This document shows positions 51,119-59,071 of a stretch of 64,000 nucleotides of DNA, piece after piece. The notes below the pieces were generated by a model. That model ran no database searches and was not told where the DNA came from. It saw only the letters and a program-made list of their open reading frames with translations. The DNA comes from Kallipyga gabonensis. GTDB lineage: Bacteria; Bacillota; Clostridia; Tissierellales; Peptoniphilaceae. The stretch is from positions 372,001-436,000 of the forward strand of contig NZ_CXYV01000002.1 of the NCBI RefSeq assembly GCF_001286805.1, written 5' to 3'. Position 1 is the first letter of the stretch; every line of letters begins with the position of its first letter. A program made the position numbers and the translations under genes.

Positions 51119-52869
51119 AGCTTCTCCTTTCGTATCGGTTTGTGCCGCTCTGACGCGTAGCATTCTTTGATGGATGCTTTAAATTTCGCATGCTGTTCCT
51201 CTGTCCACTTGTGTCCTTCGTGCGTAGGTTGGATCAGCTTGCGAGCAATTTCCTTTCCATCATAAAAATGAAAGATAAGGTCTTCTCGGCTAAGGACGCT
51301 GATATGGTCGATCTTCGAAAGAAAAAAAGCGTCATCGAATGCATCAAGACCTAAGACCTCTGCGGTAAGTGAGCGCAAAAGGTCGTCTCTGAATCCTCTG
51401 GTGTCACAGCCGTTATGTTCGGCACATCGCCAGTATCTGCGTTTTCCGCTGGGAGATGTTGAACAGTTTTGTGTTTGCGCGCGGAAATTGCATCCGCAAT
51501 GTTCGCATCGGATTTTAGTGGAAAAGCAGGTAACGTCTGAGCGTTTCATGGCGTGAGTGCGCCGGTAGTCTGAGGCGCGTTTGCGCGCCGCATCATCCCA
51601 CGATTCTTTTCGGGCATTATTTTTCCAAGTTTCTCTGATCGTATGGCCATCTTTGAAATGAAAGATGAGAACACCTTGCTTAGGTACTGTAATTTTATCG
51701 ATTTGCTCATTAAAAACAGCATCATCAAAGTCTTCAAGGCCGAGCACTTTGGCACAGCAAGTTTTAAGGATTCGATCCGGGATGGCTTTTGCCGAGCATG
51801 TACTGTACTTTTTCTTGCTGGAGCCGCATACCCAGCTGAAGACTTTATCCCCAAGATTGGAGTGCTTGGCACGGTTGTTTCGGACGTTTCGCATATAGCT
51901 TTTCCCGCACAGCTCACATTTGATTTTTCCGGTAAAGCAGTAGATGTTCAGGCTCTTGTTTGCCCGAGGTCCCAGAGCACGTCTTCTTGCCATCTCTTCT
52001 TGCACATAGTCGAAAGTTTCCCTGTCGATAATCGCTTCATGGGTGTTTGCGATGAAATACTGAGGAAGCTCACCGCGGTTTTTCTTGCGCTTTTTGGTAA
52101 TGGGATCTTCGACAAACTCTTTTTGACAGAGCAAATTTCCCGTATAAGTGACATTGGTCAGAACAACCTTAATATTGGAGTCCGTCCAGCGGTTGCCCTT
52201 TCTGGTTGTAATGCCTTCCTCTGCAAATTCACGCTCGGTTTCAAGGCGGGATTTTCCATCAAGGAAGTTTTGAAAGATGCGCCGCACGATCCTTGCTTCT
52301 TCGGGAACAACAATCAGGGTGTCATCCTTCCAGCGGTAGCCATAGACGTTATTTCGCATATTCGGGTTTCCTTCAGACATGCGTTTTCGGATGGCCCATT
52401 TGACGTTGTTAGAGATGCTGATGGTTTCTTCCTGTGCGAAAGAGGCAAGGAGCGTGAGCATCAGCTCACCGTCATCCGAAAGTGAGTTGATTTTTTCCTT
52501 TTCAAATCGGACCTCGATGTTGAGGTCTTTTAACTGTCTTACGACTTTTAGGAGGTCGACCGTGTTACGCGCGAATCGGGAGATGGATTTCGTTAAGATG
52601 AGGTCTATTTTTCCGGCCTTACAGTCTTTCATCATGCGCATAAACTCGGGACGTTTTTCCACTGATGTGCCGCTGATGCCTTCATCGGCATAGACACCGG
52701 CATAATCCCACTCGGGGTTCTTCTGTATTAAATCAGAATAAAAACTGATCTGTGCCGCCAATGAGTGGTGCGGCCTTTGTGTTTCCATAGAGACACGGGC
52801 ATAGGCGGCGACTTTTTTGCGGTTTGGCAGCGGTGATTTCTTTGCTTCGATTTTTATGATTTTAGCCAT
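51103..52869 (-). CDS. Large serine recombinase 2 with duplicated zinc-ribbon module
   Basis: A 588-residue recombinase. The catalytic domain has AAYARVSMETQ (Ser27), YADEGISGTSVEKR and SRFARNTVDLL; the recombinase domain has WTDSNIKVVLTNVTY. Two similar C-terminal modules follow: zinc ribbon KCELCGKSY plus VLGLEDFDDAVFNEQIDKI and LIFHFKDG (about 316-440), then RCEHCGCNF plus VLGLDAFDDAFFLSKIDHI and LIFHFYDG (about 453-540). The repeat is unusual. It is translated before recombinase 1 and overlaps it. Confidence 0.93.
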   Translation of the reverse strand: MAKIIKIEAKKSPLPNRKKVAAYARVSMETQRPHHSLAAQISFYSDLIQKNPEWDYAGVYADEGISGTSVEKRPEFMRMMKDCKAGKIDLILTKSISRFARNTVDLLKVVRQLKDLNIEVRFEKEKINSLSDDGELMLTLLASFAQEETISISNNVKWAIRKRMSEGNPNMRNNVYGYRWKDDTLIVVPEEARIVRRIFQNFLDGKSRLETEREFAEEGITTRKGNRWTDSNIKVVLTNVTYTGNLLCQKEFVEDPITKKRKKNRGELPQYFIANTHEAIIDRETFDYVQEEMARRRALGPRANKSLNIYCFTGKIKCELCGKSYMRNVRNNRAKHSNLGDKVFSWVCGSSKKKYSTCSAKAIPDRILKTCCAKVLGLEDFDDAVFNEQIDKITVPKQGVLIFHFKDGHTIRETWKNNARKESWDDAARKRASDYRRTHAMKRSDVTCFSTKIRCEHCGCNFRAQTQNCSTSPSGKRRYWRCAEHNGCDTRGFRDDLLRSLTAEVLGLDAFDDAFFLSKIDHISVLSREDLIFHFYDGKEIARKLIQPTHEGHKWTEEQHAKFKASIKECYASERHKPIRKEKLWPNK

Positions 52870-52897
52870 AGAATCGTCTCCTTTCCGTGTCTATACA

Positions 52898-53080
52898 TCA
52901 CTCTAAAGAGCTGAAATAGCAAGTAAATAACGCACCTAAGCCGGGATGGTATCGCTTTAGGAGTGCGTGGTCGAGACGAATGAATTCCTCTTTATCGATG
53001 ATGTTTTGCTTGAGCAAAGAAAAGAGGATGGAGCGGGATACTTCATAGGCAAGCTCGGATGCGAAGGCTTCAGTCTTCAT
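52898..53080 (-). CDS. Small helical protein linked to the recombinases
   Basis: A 60-residue protein starting MKTEAFASELAYEVSRSILF with later IIDKEEFIRLDHALLKRYHP. The frame is open further up, but GGAGG just before ATG 53080 fixes the start. It overlaps the upstream zinc-finger gene by 11 bases. Small proteins like this often accompany such recombinases in Bacillota elements, some SHOCT-like; a role as excision factor is conceivable only by position. Confidence 0.6.
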   Translation of the reverse strand: MKTEAFASELAYEVSRSILFSLLKQNIIDKEEFIRLDHALLKRYHPGLGALFTCYFSSLE

Positions 53081-53477
53081 GAGAGCCTCCGAATCGGTCT
53101 TGGATATAGCAAGCATGACTGCAATACTTTCTGTGCACATTGCCATAGGAAGTGAAAGTTTTTCCGCAGCATGGGCAGGTGAATATATAGATTGCCTTTT
53201 TATTCAGCTCTTCCGGATGCTCTTTCCACCAGCTCATCCGGCAGTGCTCTGAGCAGAATTTTTGCTCTTTTCCTTTTTCCTTGACGGGCAGTGGCTTTCC
53301 GCAATACTTGCAGTAACGTAGTGTTGTTAAAGCTTTTGAGAAACCTGTTCTCAGACCTTCTTTTTGGCAAAAGGAAGCCACGGTGCTTTTCGATAGATTT
53401 AAGGTGGCAGCAATTACGGCATAACTTGCACCGTTTCGTCTCATGTTGTAAAGGCTTTGTTTTTCATCATTTGTCAT
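53070..53477 (-). CDS. HTH and zinc-finger phage regulator-like protein
   Basis: A 135-residue protein with an N-terminal helix-turn-helix (MRRNGASYAVIAATLNLSKSTVASF, sigma-70 region 4-like). Two zinc-binding units follow: YCKYCGKPL with KFCSEHCRMSWW, and CPCCGKTF with KYCSHACY. ATG 53477 follows GGAGGGATGAT; the longer frame upstream has no good start. It lies between the endolysin and the recombinases and may control their expression or bind DNA near the attachment site. Confidence 0.7.
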   Translation of the reverse strand: MTNDEKQSLYNMRRNGASYAVIAATLNLSKSTVASFCQKEGLRTGFSKALTTLRYCKYCGKPLPVKEKGKEQKFCSEHCRMSWWKEHPEELNKKAIYIFTCPCCGKTFTSYGNVHRKYCSHACYIQDRFGGSHED

Positions 53478-53607
53478 ATCATCCCTCCAGACAGAGGGCA
53501 GGTCTTGCTGTCCCTCTAACACTCCCTGAAGAGACGAGGACGTTATGGACGAATCTTTTTTTTGCCTTCTACTGTTCCACTGGAGGTTTTTGAAGAAGTT
53601 GGCGGAC

Positions 53608-53659
53608 AAAATAAAAAAGTCCGCAAGGGAGTGAAGATCTCTCCTCACTGCCTTGCGGG
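53608..53659 (-). terminator. Terminator after the endolysin gene
   Basis: On the minus strand a 17-bp imperfect stem (CCGCAAGGCAGTGAGGA / TCTTCACTCCCTTGCGG) is followed by ACTTTTTTATTTT. It separates the late structural-lysis operon from the regulator and recombinase genes. Confidence 0.85.
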
Positions 53660-53677
53660 CATATCAATGTATTCAGC

Positions 53678-54598
53678 TTACAGCAGTTCGTTTACTCTCT
53701 TTTGCACGGCGTTGTAGTCATATCCTGCCTTCGTCAGGCGGTTTACACGGTCCTTACCGTTTCCCCAGTCGCCGCGGATGACCTCTCGGGCAAGCGCATC
53801 GATGGACTTTTTCGGCTTTATGCCTAAAAGCTCGTTTACCCGTGCCTGCACCGCGTCGTAGTCGTATCCTGTTTTGGTAAGACGATTTACTCTGTCATCT
53901 CCGTTTCCCCAAGCACCGGAGATGACTTCATGGGCCAGCGTATCGACAGACTTTCTTGCGGGGGCGGAGCTTGTGCCTTTGCCATAGCCGTTAAAGCCGC
54001 CTTTCCTGATGATGGAGGGATAGTCCACATAGGCAAGATCCATATCGCATCTTCCTGCAATGCCCGGCACCGAGCCGCTCGAGGAATACTGCCAAAGACC
54101 GTACTGTCCCTGATAGGTGCAGCGACTGTTCCACTGCGCCACCCAGAAGGCGTAGCGGTTTCTCACATCAGCGGAAACGTTGTTCACTGCTGCTGAGAGC
54201 GATGTGTAGAATCCGGCAAAATAGCCGCCAGCTTCCATCTCATTGCAAAAGGCTCGAATGAGCGAGTCGCAAAAAGCCCGTCCGCGGGCAAGCTGTGACT
54301 TTTCTTCCAAATCAAAGTAGATGGGATAGTCAAACTGCTTGCCGGAGAGCACCTGTTTGCAGACACGTGCTTCTTCGCGTGCCTCTCCGGCGCTTCCCGC
54401 ATAGGAGTACCAATAGGCTCCCACGTGAAGACCTGCCGCTTTGGCGCGGGCGTAGTTCGTCTCAAACCACTTGTCCTTTTGAGATAGTGCCGATCCGTAG
54501 CCTGCACGAATAATGACAAAGTTAATCCCGCTTTGTTTTACACGGTTAAAATCAATCGATCCCTGCCAGGTTGATACATCAATTCCTTTTATAGTCAT
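53678..54598 (-). CDS. GH25 endolysin with two CW_7 repeats
   Basis: Muramidase of 306 residues. The GH25 domain (about 1-200) has GIDVSTWQGSIDF (catalytic Asp region), INFVIIRAGYG and IYFDLEEKSQ (acidic pair). Two Cpl-7 type wall-binding repeats follow at about 217-258 and 264-306: SVDTLAHEVISGAWGNG and SIDALAREVIRGDWGNG, each ending in VNELL. It lyses the host wall together with the holin, 2 bases upstream of it. Confidence 0.95.
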   Translation of the reverse strand: MTIKGIDVSTWQGSIDFNRVKQSGINFVIIRAGYGSALSQKDKWFETNYARAKAAGLHVGAYWYSYAGSAGEAREEARVCKQVLSGKQFDYPIYFDLEEKSQLARGRAFCDSLIRAFCNEMEAGGYFAGFYTSLSAAVNNVSADVRNRYAFWVAQWNSRCTYQGQYGLWQYSSSGSVPGIAGRCDMDLAYVDYPSIIRKGGFNGYGKGTSSAPARKSVDTLAHEVISGAWGNGDDRVNRLTKTGYDYDAVQARVNELLGIKPKKSIDALAREVIRGDWGNGKDRVNRLTKAGYDYNAVQKRVNELL

Positions 54599-54600
54599 AG

Positions 54601-55014
54601 TTATTTTTCCTCCTTTTCTGCGCGGTCATGAAGCTGTGCCAAGACCGCCTTGAGTTTGTCCGGGACAGGAAGTCCCAGATGAGTCGCGTTTTCCACAAGC
54701 GACAGCCCTTCGTTTGAGAGATAGAAGAAGATGACGGCCGTGCGAAGAATCGCGCCCTGTGTGATGACGTTGGTGTCAATGATGTTGGCAACGGCGACCA
54801 GAATGAAGATCACGACCTTTTTGGCGATGCCTTTAAAGCCGACTTCGCTTGAGAGCTTTTTGTCGGAGACGGCGCACATCATGCCTGTCACGTAATCGCA
54901 GATGACAAAGGCGATCAGCGCATAGAGAAGTCCGTCAAAGCCTCCTAAGTAATAGCCGAGCCAGCCTCCGATGGCAGCAAAGATAAGCTGCAAGGTGTTC
55001 CAGAATTCTTTCAT
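54601..55014 (-). CDS. Phage holin, toxin-secretion/lysis family
   Basis: A 137-residue membrane protein with three to four hydrophobic segments: LQLIFAAIGGWLGYYLGGF, LLYALIAFVICDYVTGMM and KVVIFILVAVANIIDTNVI. The DYVTGMM and the SEVGFKGIAKK stretches are typical of Cph1/holin_4 proteins. It forms membrane holes that release the endolysin encoded next. Confidence 0.88.
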   Translation of the reverse strand: MKEFWNTLQLIFAAIGGWLGYYLGGFDGLLYALIAFVICDYVTGMMCAVSDKKLSSEVGFKGIAKKVVIFILVAVANIIDTNVITQGAILRTAVIFFYLSNEGLSLVENATHLGLPVPDKLKAVLAQLHDRAEKEEK

Positions 55015-55047
55015 GAGTTCACACTTCCTTTCTTGCCTTTATGAGGC

Positions 55048-55073
55048 ATAAAAAATGCCGCTTGGAAAGCGGC
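55048..55073 (-). terminator. Terminator between tail-fibre-like gene and holin
   Basis: On the minus strand a 7-bp stem GCCGCTT / AAGCGGC with loop TCC is followed by ATTTTTT. It lies 25 bases after the stop of the upstream gene and may set the level of lysis gene expression. Confidence 0.8.
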
Positions 55074-55098
55074 TAACAAACAGATAGAAAAATAGAAT

Positions 55099-55875
55099 CT
55101 ATGCTTTGGAGATAAAGGTTATCGATCCGAGCAAGTTCAGCGGATAGGCCACAGGTCCCGGTATAAGAGCACCAACCACGCTATCGATTATAAAAGCCGG
55201 ATAGTTTGCTGCGCCATCTCCATAAGCTATTGCCGTAGCAAAGCCGATGGAGGACTCATCTTCTGCGATAGGTGAAACGCAAAGCGGCTGCAATCCGTCC
55301 GTTGAGGTATTTTCCTTTACGGTGACGCTGAAAGATAAGACACAGATTTTGCCATATTTTTTAATTTTGCTCATATCGCTTACCACAACTTTGTCGGAAG
55401 GTGCAGTAAGCGTAAAGGCCTGAAACTCCGGAATTACAGATGTTAAGCGATGGTTCACCTTGGATAATTGGTCACTGACCGCTTTGGCATCGGCGACCTG
55501 ACCTTGCTTGGTAAGCGTAGGGTCAATCAAGACCGCTCCGGCGCCGGCGATAGCCTGATCCAGCTGTTTAAGCTTGGTGTCGATGTCCGTCCTGAGTTTC
55601 GTAAACGTCGTCTGACGGGTGCTTTCCTGAGCGGTGCGCGTTGTCTCGTTATGCTTGCGGGTTTCTTCCTGCGCGGCTCTTGTTATTTCTGCAGATTTTC
55701 TTGCGTTTTCCTGTGAGATGCGCGTCTTTTCTGCAGCTATCCGCGCGCTTTCCGCCGCCGTGGTGGTTTCCACCTGCGTGTTGATGGCGGCAATCGAGTC
55801 GTGGATGGCTCCGCGCACGTCTTTGCCGTAGACGGCCGATAAAATTTTACTGAGATAGGTCTTCACGTTGGCCAT
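55099..55875 (-). CDS. Phage structural protein, fibre or baseplate-like
   Basis: The 258-residue protein has a conserved-looking N-terminus (TYLSKILSAVYGKDVRGAIHDSI), as in baseplate upper or fibre proteins of siphophages. A coiled coil of about 60 residues follows with tandem ARIAAEKTRISQEN-like heptads, then a beta-rich C-terminal domain. The start overlaps the previous gene by 29 bases and has GGAGG upstream. Receptor binding is a plausible role, not proven. Confidence 0.65.
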   Translation of the reverse strand: MANVKTYLSKILSAVYGKDVRGAIHDSIAAINTQVETTTAAESARIAAEKTRISQENARKSAEITRAAQEETRKHNETTRTAQESTRQTTFTKLRTDIDTKLKQLDQAIAGAGAVLIDPTLTKQGQVADAKAVSDQLSKVNHRLTSVIPEFQAFTLTAPSDKVVVSDMSKIKKYGKICVLSFSVTVKENTSTDGLQPLCVSPIAEDESSIGFATAIAYGDGAANYPAFIIDSVVGALIPGPVAYPLNLLGSITFISKA

Positions 55876-56086
55876 GTTCTTTTTCCTCCTTCCCGTCCGC
55901 TGCGCTGATCTGCTCGCTCATAAGGGCTATGCGCTGACCTTTTTCTTCTGAGAGCAAGGCTTCTATGAGGAGGTCAAGTAAAAAGCCGGGAAGCTCATAC
56001 TTTCCGGCAGTTTGGTTGAGTGCGTATCTCAGTTCGTTTCTCGCTTTTTCAAGGCGCAGGATGAGGGGCAGTTCGTTTTCTTTCAT
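55847..56086 (-). CDS. Small phage protein of unknown function
   Basis: A 79-residue, mostly helical, charged protein (RLEKARNELRYALNQTAG, LPGFLLDLLIEALL). It overlaps the upstream gene by ATGA and the downstream gene by 29 bases. No recognised family. Confidence 0.5.
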   Translation of the reverse strand: MKENELPLILRLEKARNELRYALNQTAGKYELPGFLLDLLIEALLSEEKGQRIALMSEQISAADGKEEKEHGQREDLSQ

Positions 56087-56316
56087 AGCGCGCCTCCGAA
56101 GAGCTTCACGAAGAAGTCGATGATCTTTCTGAAATTGCGGGCAGCCGCAATGAGCTCAGAGGCATCCTTATCTGAGATTTCTTCGTGCTTGTCGGTGCCT
56201 AAGATGATCTCGATGGCTTTTTGCCACTCATCGTCTTTGATTGGAAAGACCGTATCATCCGGCTTTGTTGCTTCTTTTTCGTTTGACTTTTGTTCGATCA
56301 GTTCATGTTCGTCCAT
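56083..56316 (-). CDS. Small acidic phage protein of unknown function
   Basis: A 77-residue acidic protein (MDEHELIEQKSNEKEATK) with a hydrophobic C-terminal helix (RKIIDFFVKLFGG). An ATG at 56331 is in frame, but GGAGG lies between it and ATG 56316, favouring the latter. Overlaps the next gene by ATGA. No recognised family. Confidence 0.5.
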   Translation of the reverse strand: MDEHELIEQKSNEKEATKPDDTVFPIKDDEWQKAIEIILGTDKHEEISDKDASELIAAARNFRKIIDFFVKLFGGAL

Positions 56317-56333
56317 TGCTGTATCCTCCATGT

Positions 56334-58331
56334 TTAAAATGTTGCTTCAATCAAAATTCCATTTTTAAACCGCATGCGACATCCGTTTGACCAGCTGGCG
56401 ACCGTACCGTCGCTGCTCATGGCATTGATCTTTACAAAATGAAAGGCTCCGTTGATGGCTCCGTCAGGCCAGCTGACATTTCTCAGTCGGTTATAGTGCA
56501 TGTCGATGTCACATCCGGCATTTAACATCCCGCCGGAGAAGTTTCCGAAAGATGATCTGGCATAGGTCCAGACCATCTCATAACTGCCACCACCCATAGG
56601 TTGCGCCGCCCATGTCATATAATCTCCGGTTCGCTCGAGGTCAAAGTTGAGGCCTGCAATGGTGTTGGAGCCGGCAAAGCCGTTTCCGCCGACAAGACCG
56701 AGTTCTTTGTTCTGGTAGTAGATGGAGAGCTTGCCATAGCCCAAACGGACTTTGGTATCCCCGGAAGAAGCAACGATACTGCCGTCAATATCGGCTCCTT
56801 TGGCGGTGAGGTGCCCATAAGTCGTGAGCTTAAAGTTCGGAGAATCCACCGAGAGCCTTTTGGCACTTAAAGCACCTGTGCTCATGTTCCAGCTGATGTT
56901 CCCGGCTCTGTCCTTTAAGGTTCCGGCACGAATCAGATCGGCATTTAGCGTGCCGGTCGTGATGTAATCGGCCACAATCGCACCGTTCATTGTGATGGCG
57001 GTGCCGTAATAGCCGTTGTAGCCGGTCTTGGAATAGCCCAGACCGTTCACGTTCCAGCGCCACACCTTTTTGGCTGTATTCTTGTCCGCCGTGTCCATGA
57101 TGAGAATCTCGTTTTTGCGGGTCACGACGTGTCCGGTCGTAGCTGCTGTGATAAGCGCGGTGGCGTTATCCTTGGCAAGGCGAAGCGTGTCGGACTGCGT
57201 GGGAAGCCGCTCGATGCGCTCGACCAGTTCTTTTTTCTCGCTGATGCTTCGCTCAGAAAGACCTGCCTTCACTTCGGTTCCAAGTACCACCGTAGAGGAT
57301 TCAGGGTGATCCAAAGCGATCGTAAGCTCCGTCAGCGGAAAGAACCTGTCCATGCCATGAGGAGGCGAGATGACACGAATACGATCTCCGATCTTCATCG
57401 CTTCCATATCGGCATGCACAAGATGCAGATCGACAGCGGTGAGCGCCAGGGTGACATCGGCAAACTGGCTGTCTTTAATATATTTTTCCGCCTTCTTCTT
57501 TAAGTTGGCAGGTACAGAGATATTTTCGAAGCTCACGGTTTTGGTGACGATACCGAAGTTTTGAATGGCGGAAGCCGACTCCACATAAGTCTTGCCACCG
57601 TTGACGCTCTTAATGGTGGTATATTCCTCAAGCGCGGCAATGCTTGATGTCTCAAGCCTTTTGCCAAGCGGAATCACACGGGTAGCGATGTCTTCTGCCA
57701 AAAGCGTGTCGGTGTAGTCAAGGAGGTTTTCTCCGAACTCAATCACCTGTGTGTTGGTGTTATCGGATTCTGCAAGATAGTCCAGATAGCGAACCTCTCC
57801 CACATGGCGCACACGAAGAAAGCCGCCCAAGCGTTTGACGAGTTTGTCGGTGATGGCATCAAGGGTAGTCTCCCAGTTGGTGTAGCGGTAAAGCGAGTCG
57901 TTGGGGTCGGTAACGGTGACCTGTCCGACCGTGAAGCGCTTATTGTGCGCGCCGTCTTTTGCCATCTGATTGTTGTGCTTGGCAATAAGCGTCTCAAGAA
58001 AAGCGCGGAGCGAGATGTCATGAAACTCAGAAGGCTCCTGCACGGAGTCCAAAAGATAGGCCAGTTCTCCTTCGCAGGTGATGCTCTTGGTGCCGTAAAA
58101 GTCCCGCTCAACCGATAAAATGCGGCCGTAAAAGAGTGCCACACCGTCACGCTCCACACGGACGGTGGAATCCAGCGCTTTGAGCTTTTCGTAGAGCGGA
58201 TTGATCTTCGGTACGCGGGCAGAAAATGTGCCGGATTTTCCAAGCGCCAGCTCCAGCACCGGATCAATAAGAACAGCCTCATCATCGCCCGGTATATAGA
58301 GCACGTGCTCATCTAAAAACACTTGGTACAT
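56334..58331 (-). CDS. Phage tail endopeptidase / tail-associated protein
   Basis: The 665-residue protein fits the Prophage_tail/Gp37-like tail protein family. The N-terminal half carries DEAVLIDPVLELALGKSGTFSARVP, VERDGVALFYGRILSVERDF and the TCEGELAYLLDSVQEP stretch. The C-terminal half is beta-rich and fibre-like (GAIVADYITTGTLNADLIRAGTL). Such proteins sit at the tail tip behind the distal tail protein. The start shares a TAATG with the Dit gene. Confidence 0.82.
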   Translation of the reverse strand: MYQVFLDEHVLYIPGDDEAVLIDPVLELALGKSGTFSARVPKINPLYEKLKALDSTVRVERDGVALFYGRILSVERDFYGTKSITCEGELAYLLDSVQEPSEFHDISLRAFLETLIAKHNNQMAKDGAHNKRFTVGQVTVTDPNDSLYRYTNWETTLDAITDKLVKRLGGFLRVRHVGEVRYLDYLAESDNTNTQVIEFGENLLDYTDTLLAEDIATRVIPLGKRLETSSIAALEEYTTIKSVNGGKTYVESASAIQNFGIVTKTVSFENISVPANLKKKAEKYIKDSQFADVTLALTAVDLHLVHADMEAMKIGDRIRVISPPHGMDRFFPLTELTIALDHPESSTVVLGTEVKAGLSERSISEKKELVERIERLPTQSDTLRLAKDNATALITAATTGHVVTRKNEILIMDTADKNTAKKVWRWNVNGLGYSKTGYNGYYGTAITMNGAIVADYITTGTLNADLIRAGTLKDRAGNISWNMSTGALSAKRLSVDSPNFKLTTYGHLTAKGADIDGSIVASSGDTKVRLGYGKLSIYYQNKELGLVGGNGFAGSNTIAGLNFDLERTGDYMTWAAQPMGGGSYEMVWTYARSSFGNFSGGMLNAGCDIDMHYNRLRNVSWPDGAINGAFHFVKINAMSSDGTVASWSNGCRMRFKNGILIEATF

Positions 58332-59071
58332 TAAAGGTTTCCTCCTCTCACAGATACGGTGACGGTGTAGGTTCCAAAAAAGCGCAGCGTGTCGCCGGAT
58401 TCAGGAATGACAAGGTCGGCGAAACGATTTGTGCCGGCATGAAGCGTCCATGACTTTCTCAGCTTGATGGAGTAGACGTAGTTTTTCCTGCCTTCGGTTT
58501 CTTGGTAGTTTCTGACATGAAACGTCGGCACCATCGGAACATGCGATCCGGGAACAAGAAGGTCGATATAAGAGCTTACGCTCACATCCCGATAGTCCCG
58601 GATGATGCCGCTTTCAAAATTGAACGTATCCCAAAGCCAATCCTCATCGCTTGCGGCAAGATCCCATTTATACGGATCGCATTCGATCTCCAGTTCAATT
58701 TGTCCCAAAGCGCGGGTGCGCTCAAAGTTTTTTACTTCGGCTCGGCCTTCAAAATAGTATTCCGGCTCGGAGTCCAAGATGACCTTGACATGCTTTCCAT
58801 GTATTTCGTTGAGGAAGGATCGGAGCCTTCCTGCCCAGCTTTCGATCTTTCCGATGCCGCCAAGCGTAAAGGAGAGCGTGCGTCCTTCGTATTCGCATCG
58901 TCCCGTCAGAGCCTCTGTGAGATCGAGGTGCTTGGATGATCCGGGAATCTCAACGATGAGTGTTTTAGGCTTTGGCATACCGACCACGTCGGTGTTGGAT
59001 ACGACAAGCCCGTAATTCTTCCATGTGTGTTTGCCGTTTAGAGTGGCTCCAAAGCTTATGTTTTGGTTCAT
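58331..59071 (-). CDS. Distal tail protein (Dit-like)
   Basis: The 246-residue protein has the siphophage Dit layout: N-terminal NGKHTWKNYGLVVSNTDVV, a ring-forming core with GRTLSFTLGG, and LEIECDPYKWD at the domain boundary, then a galectin-like C-terminal half. It joins tail tube and tip. It lies between tape measure (ATGA overlap) and tail endopeptidase, the standard position. Confidence 0.82.
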   Translation of the reverse strand: MNQNISFGATLNGKHTWKNYGLVVSNTDVVGMPKPKTLIVEIPGSSKHLDLTEALTGRCEYEGRTLSFTLGGIGKIESWAGRLRSFLNEIHGKHVKVILDSEPEYYFEGRAEVKNFERTRALGQIELEIECDPYKWDLAASDEDWLWDTFNFESGIIRDYRDVSVSSYIDLLVPGSHVPMVPTFHVRNYQETEGRKNYVYSIKLRKSWTLHAGTNRFADLVIPESGDTLRFFGTYTVTVSVRGGNL

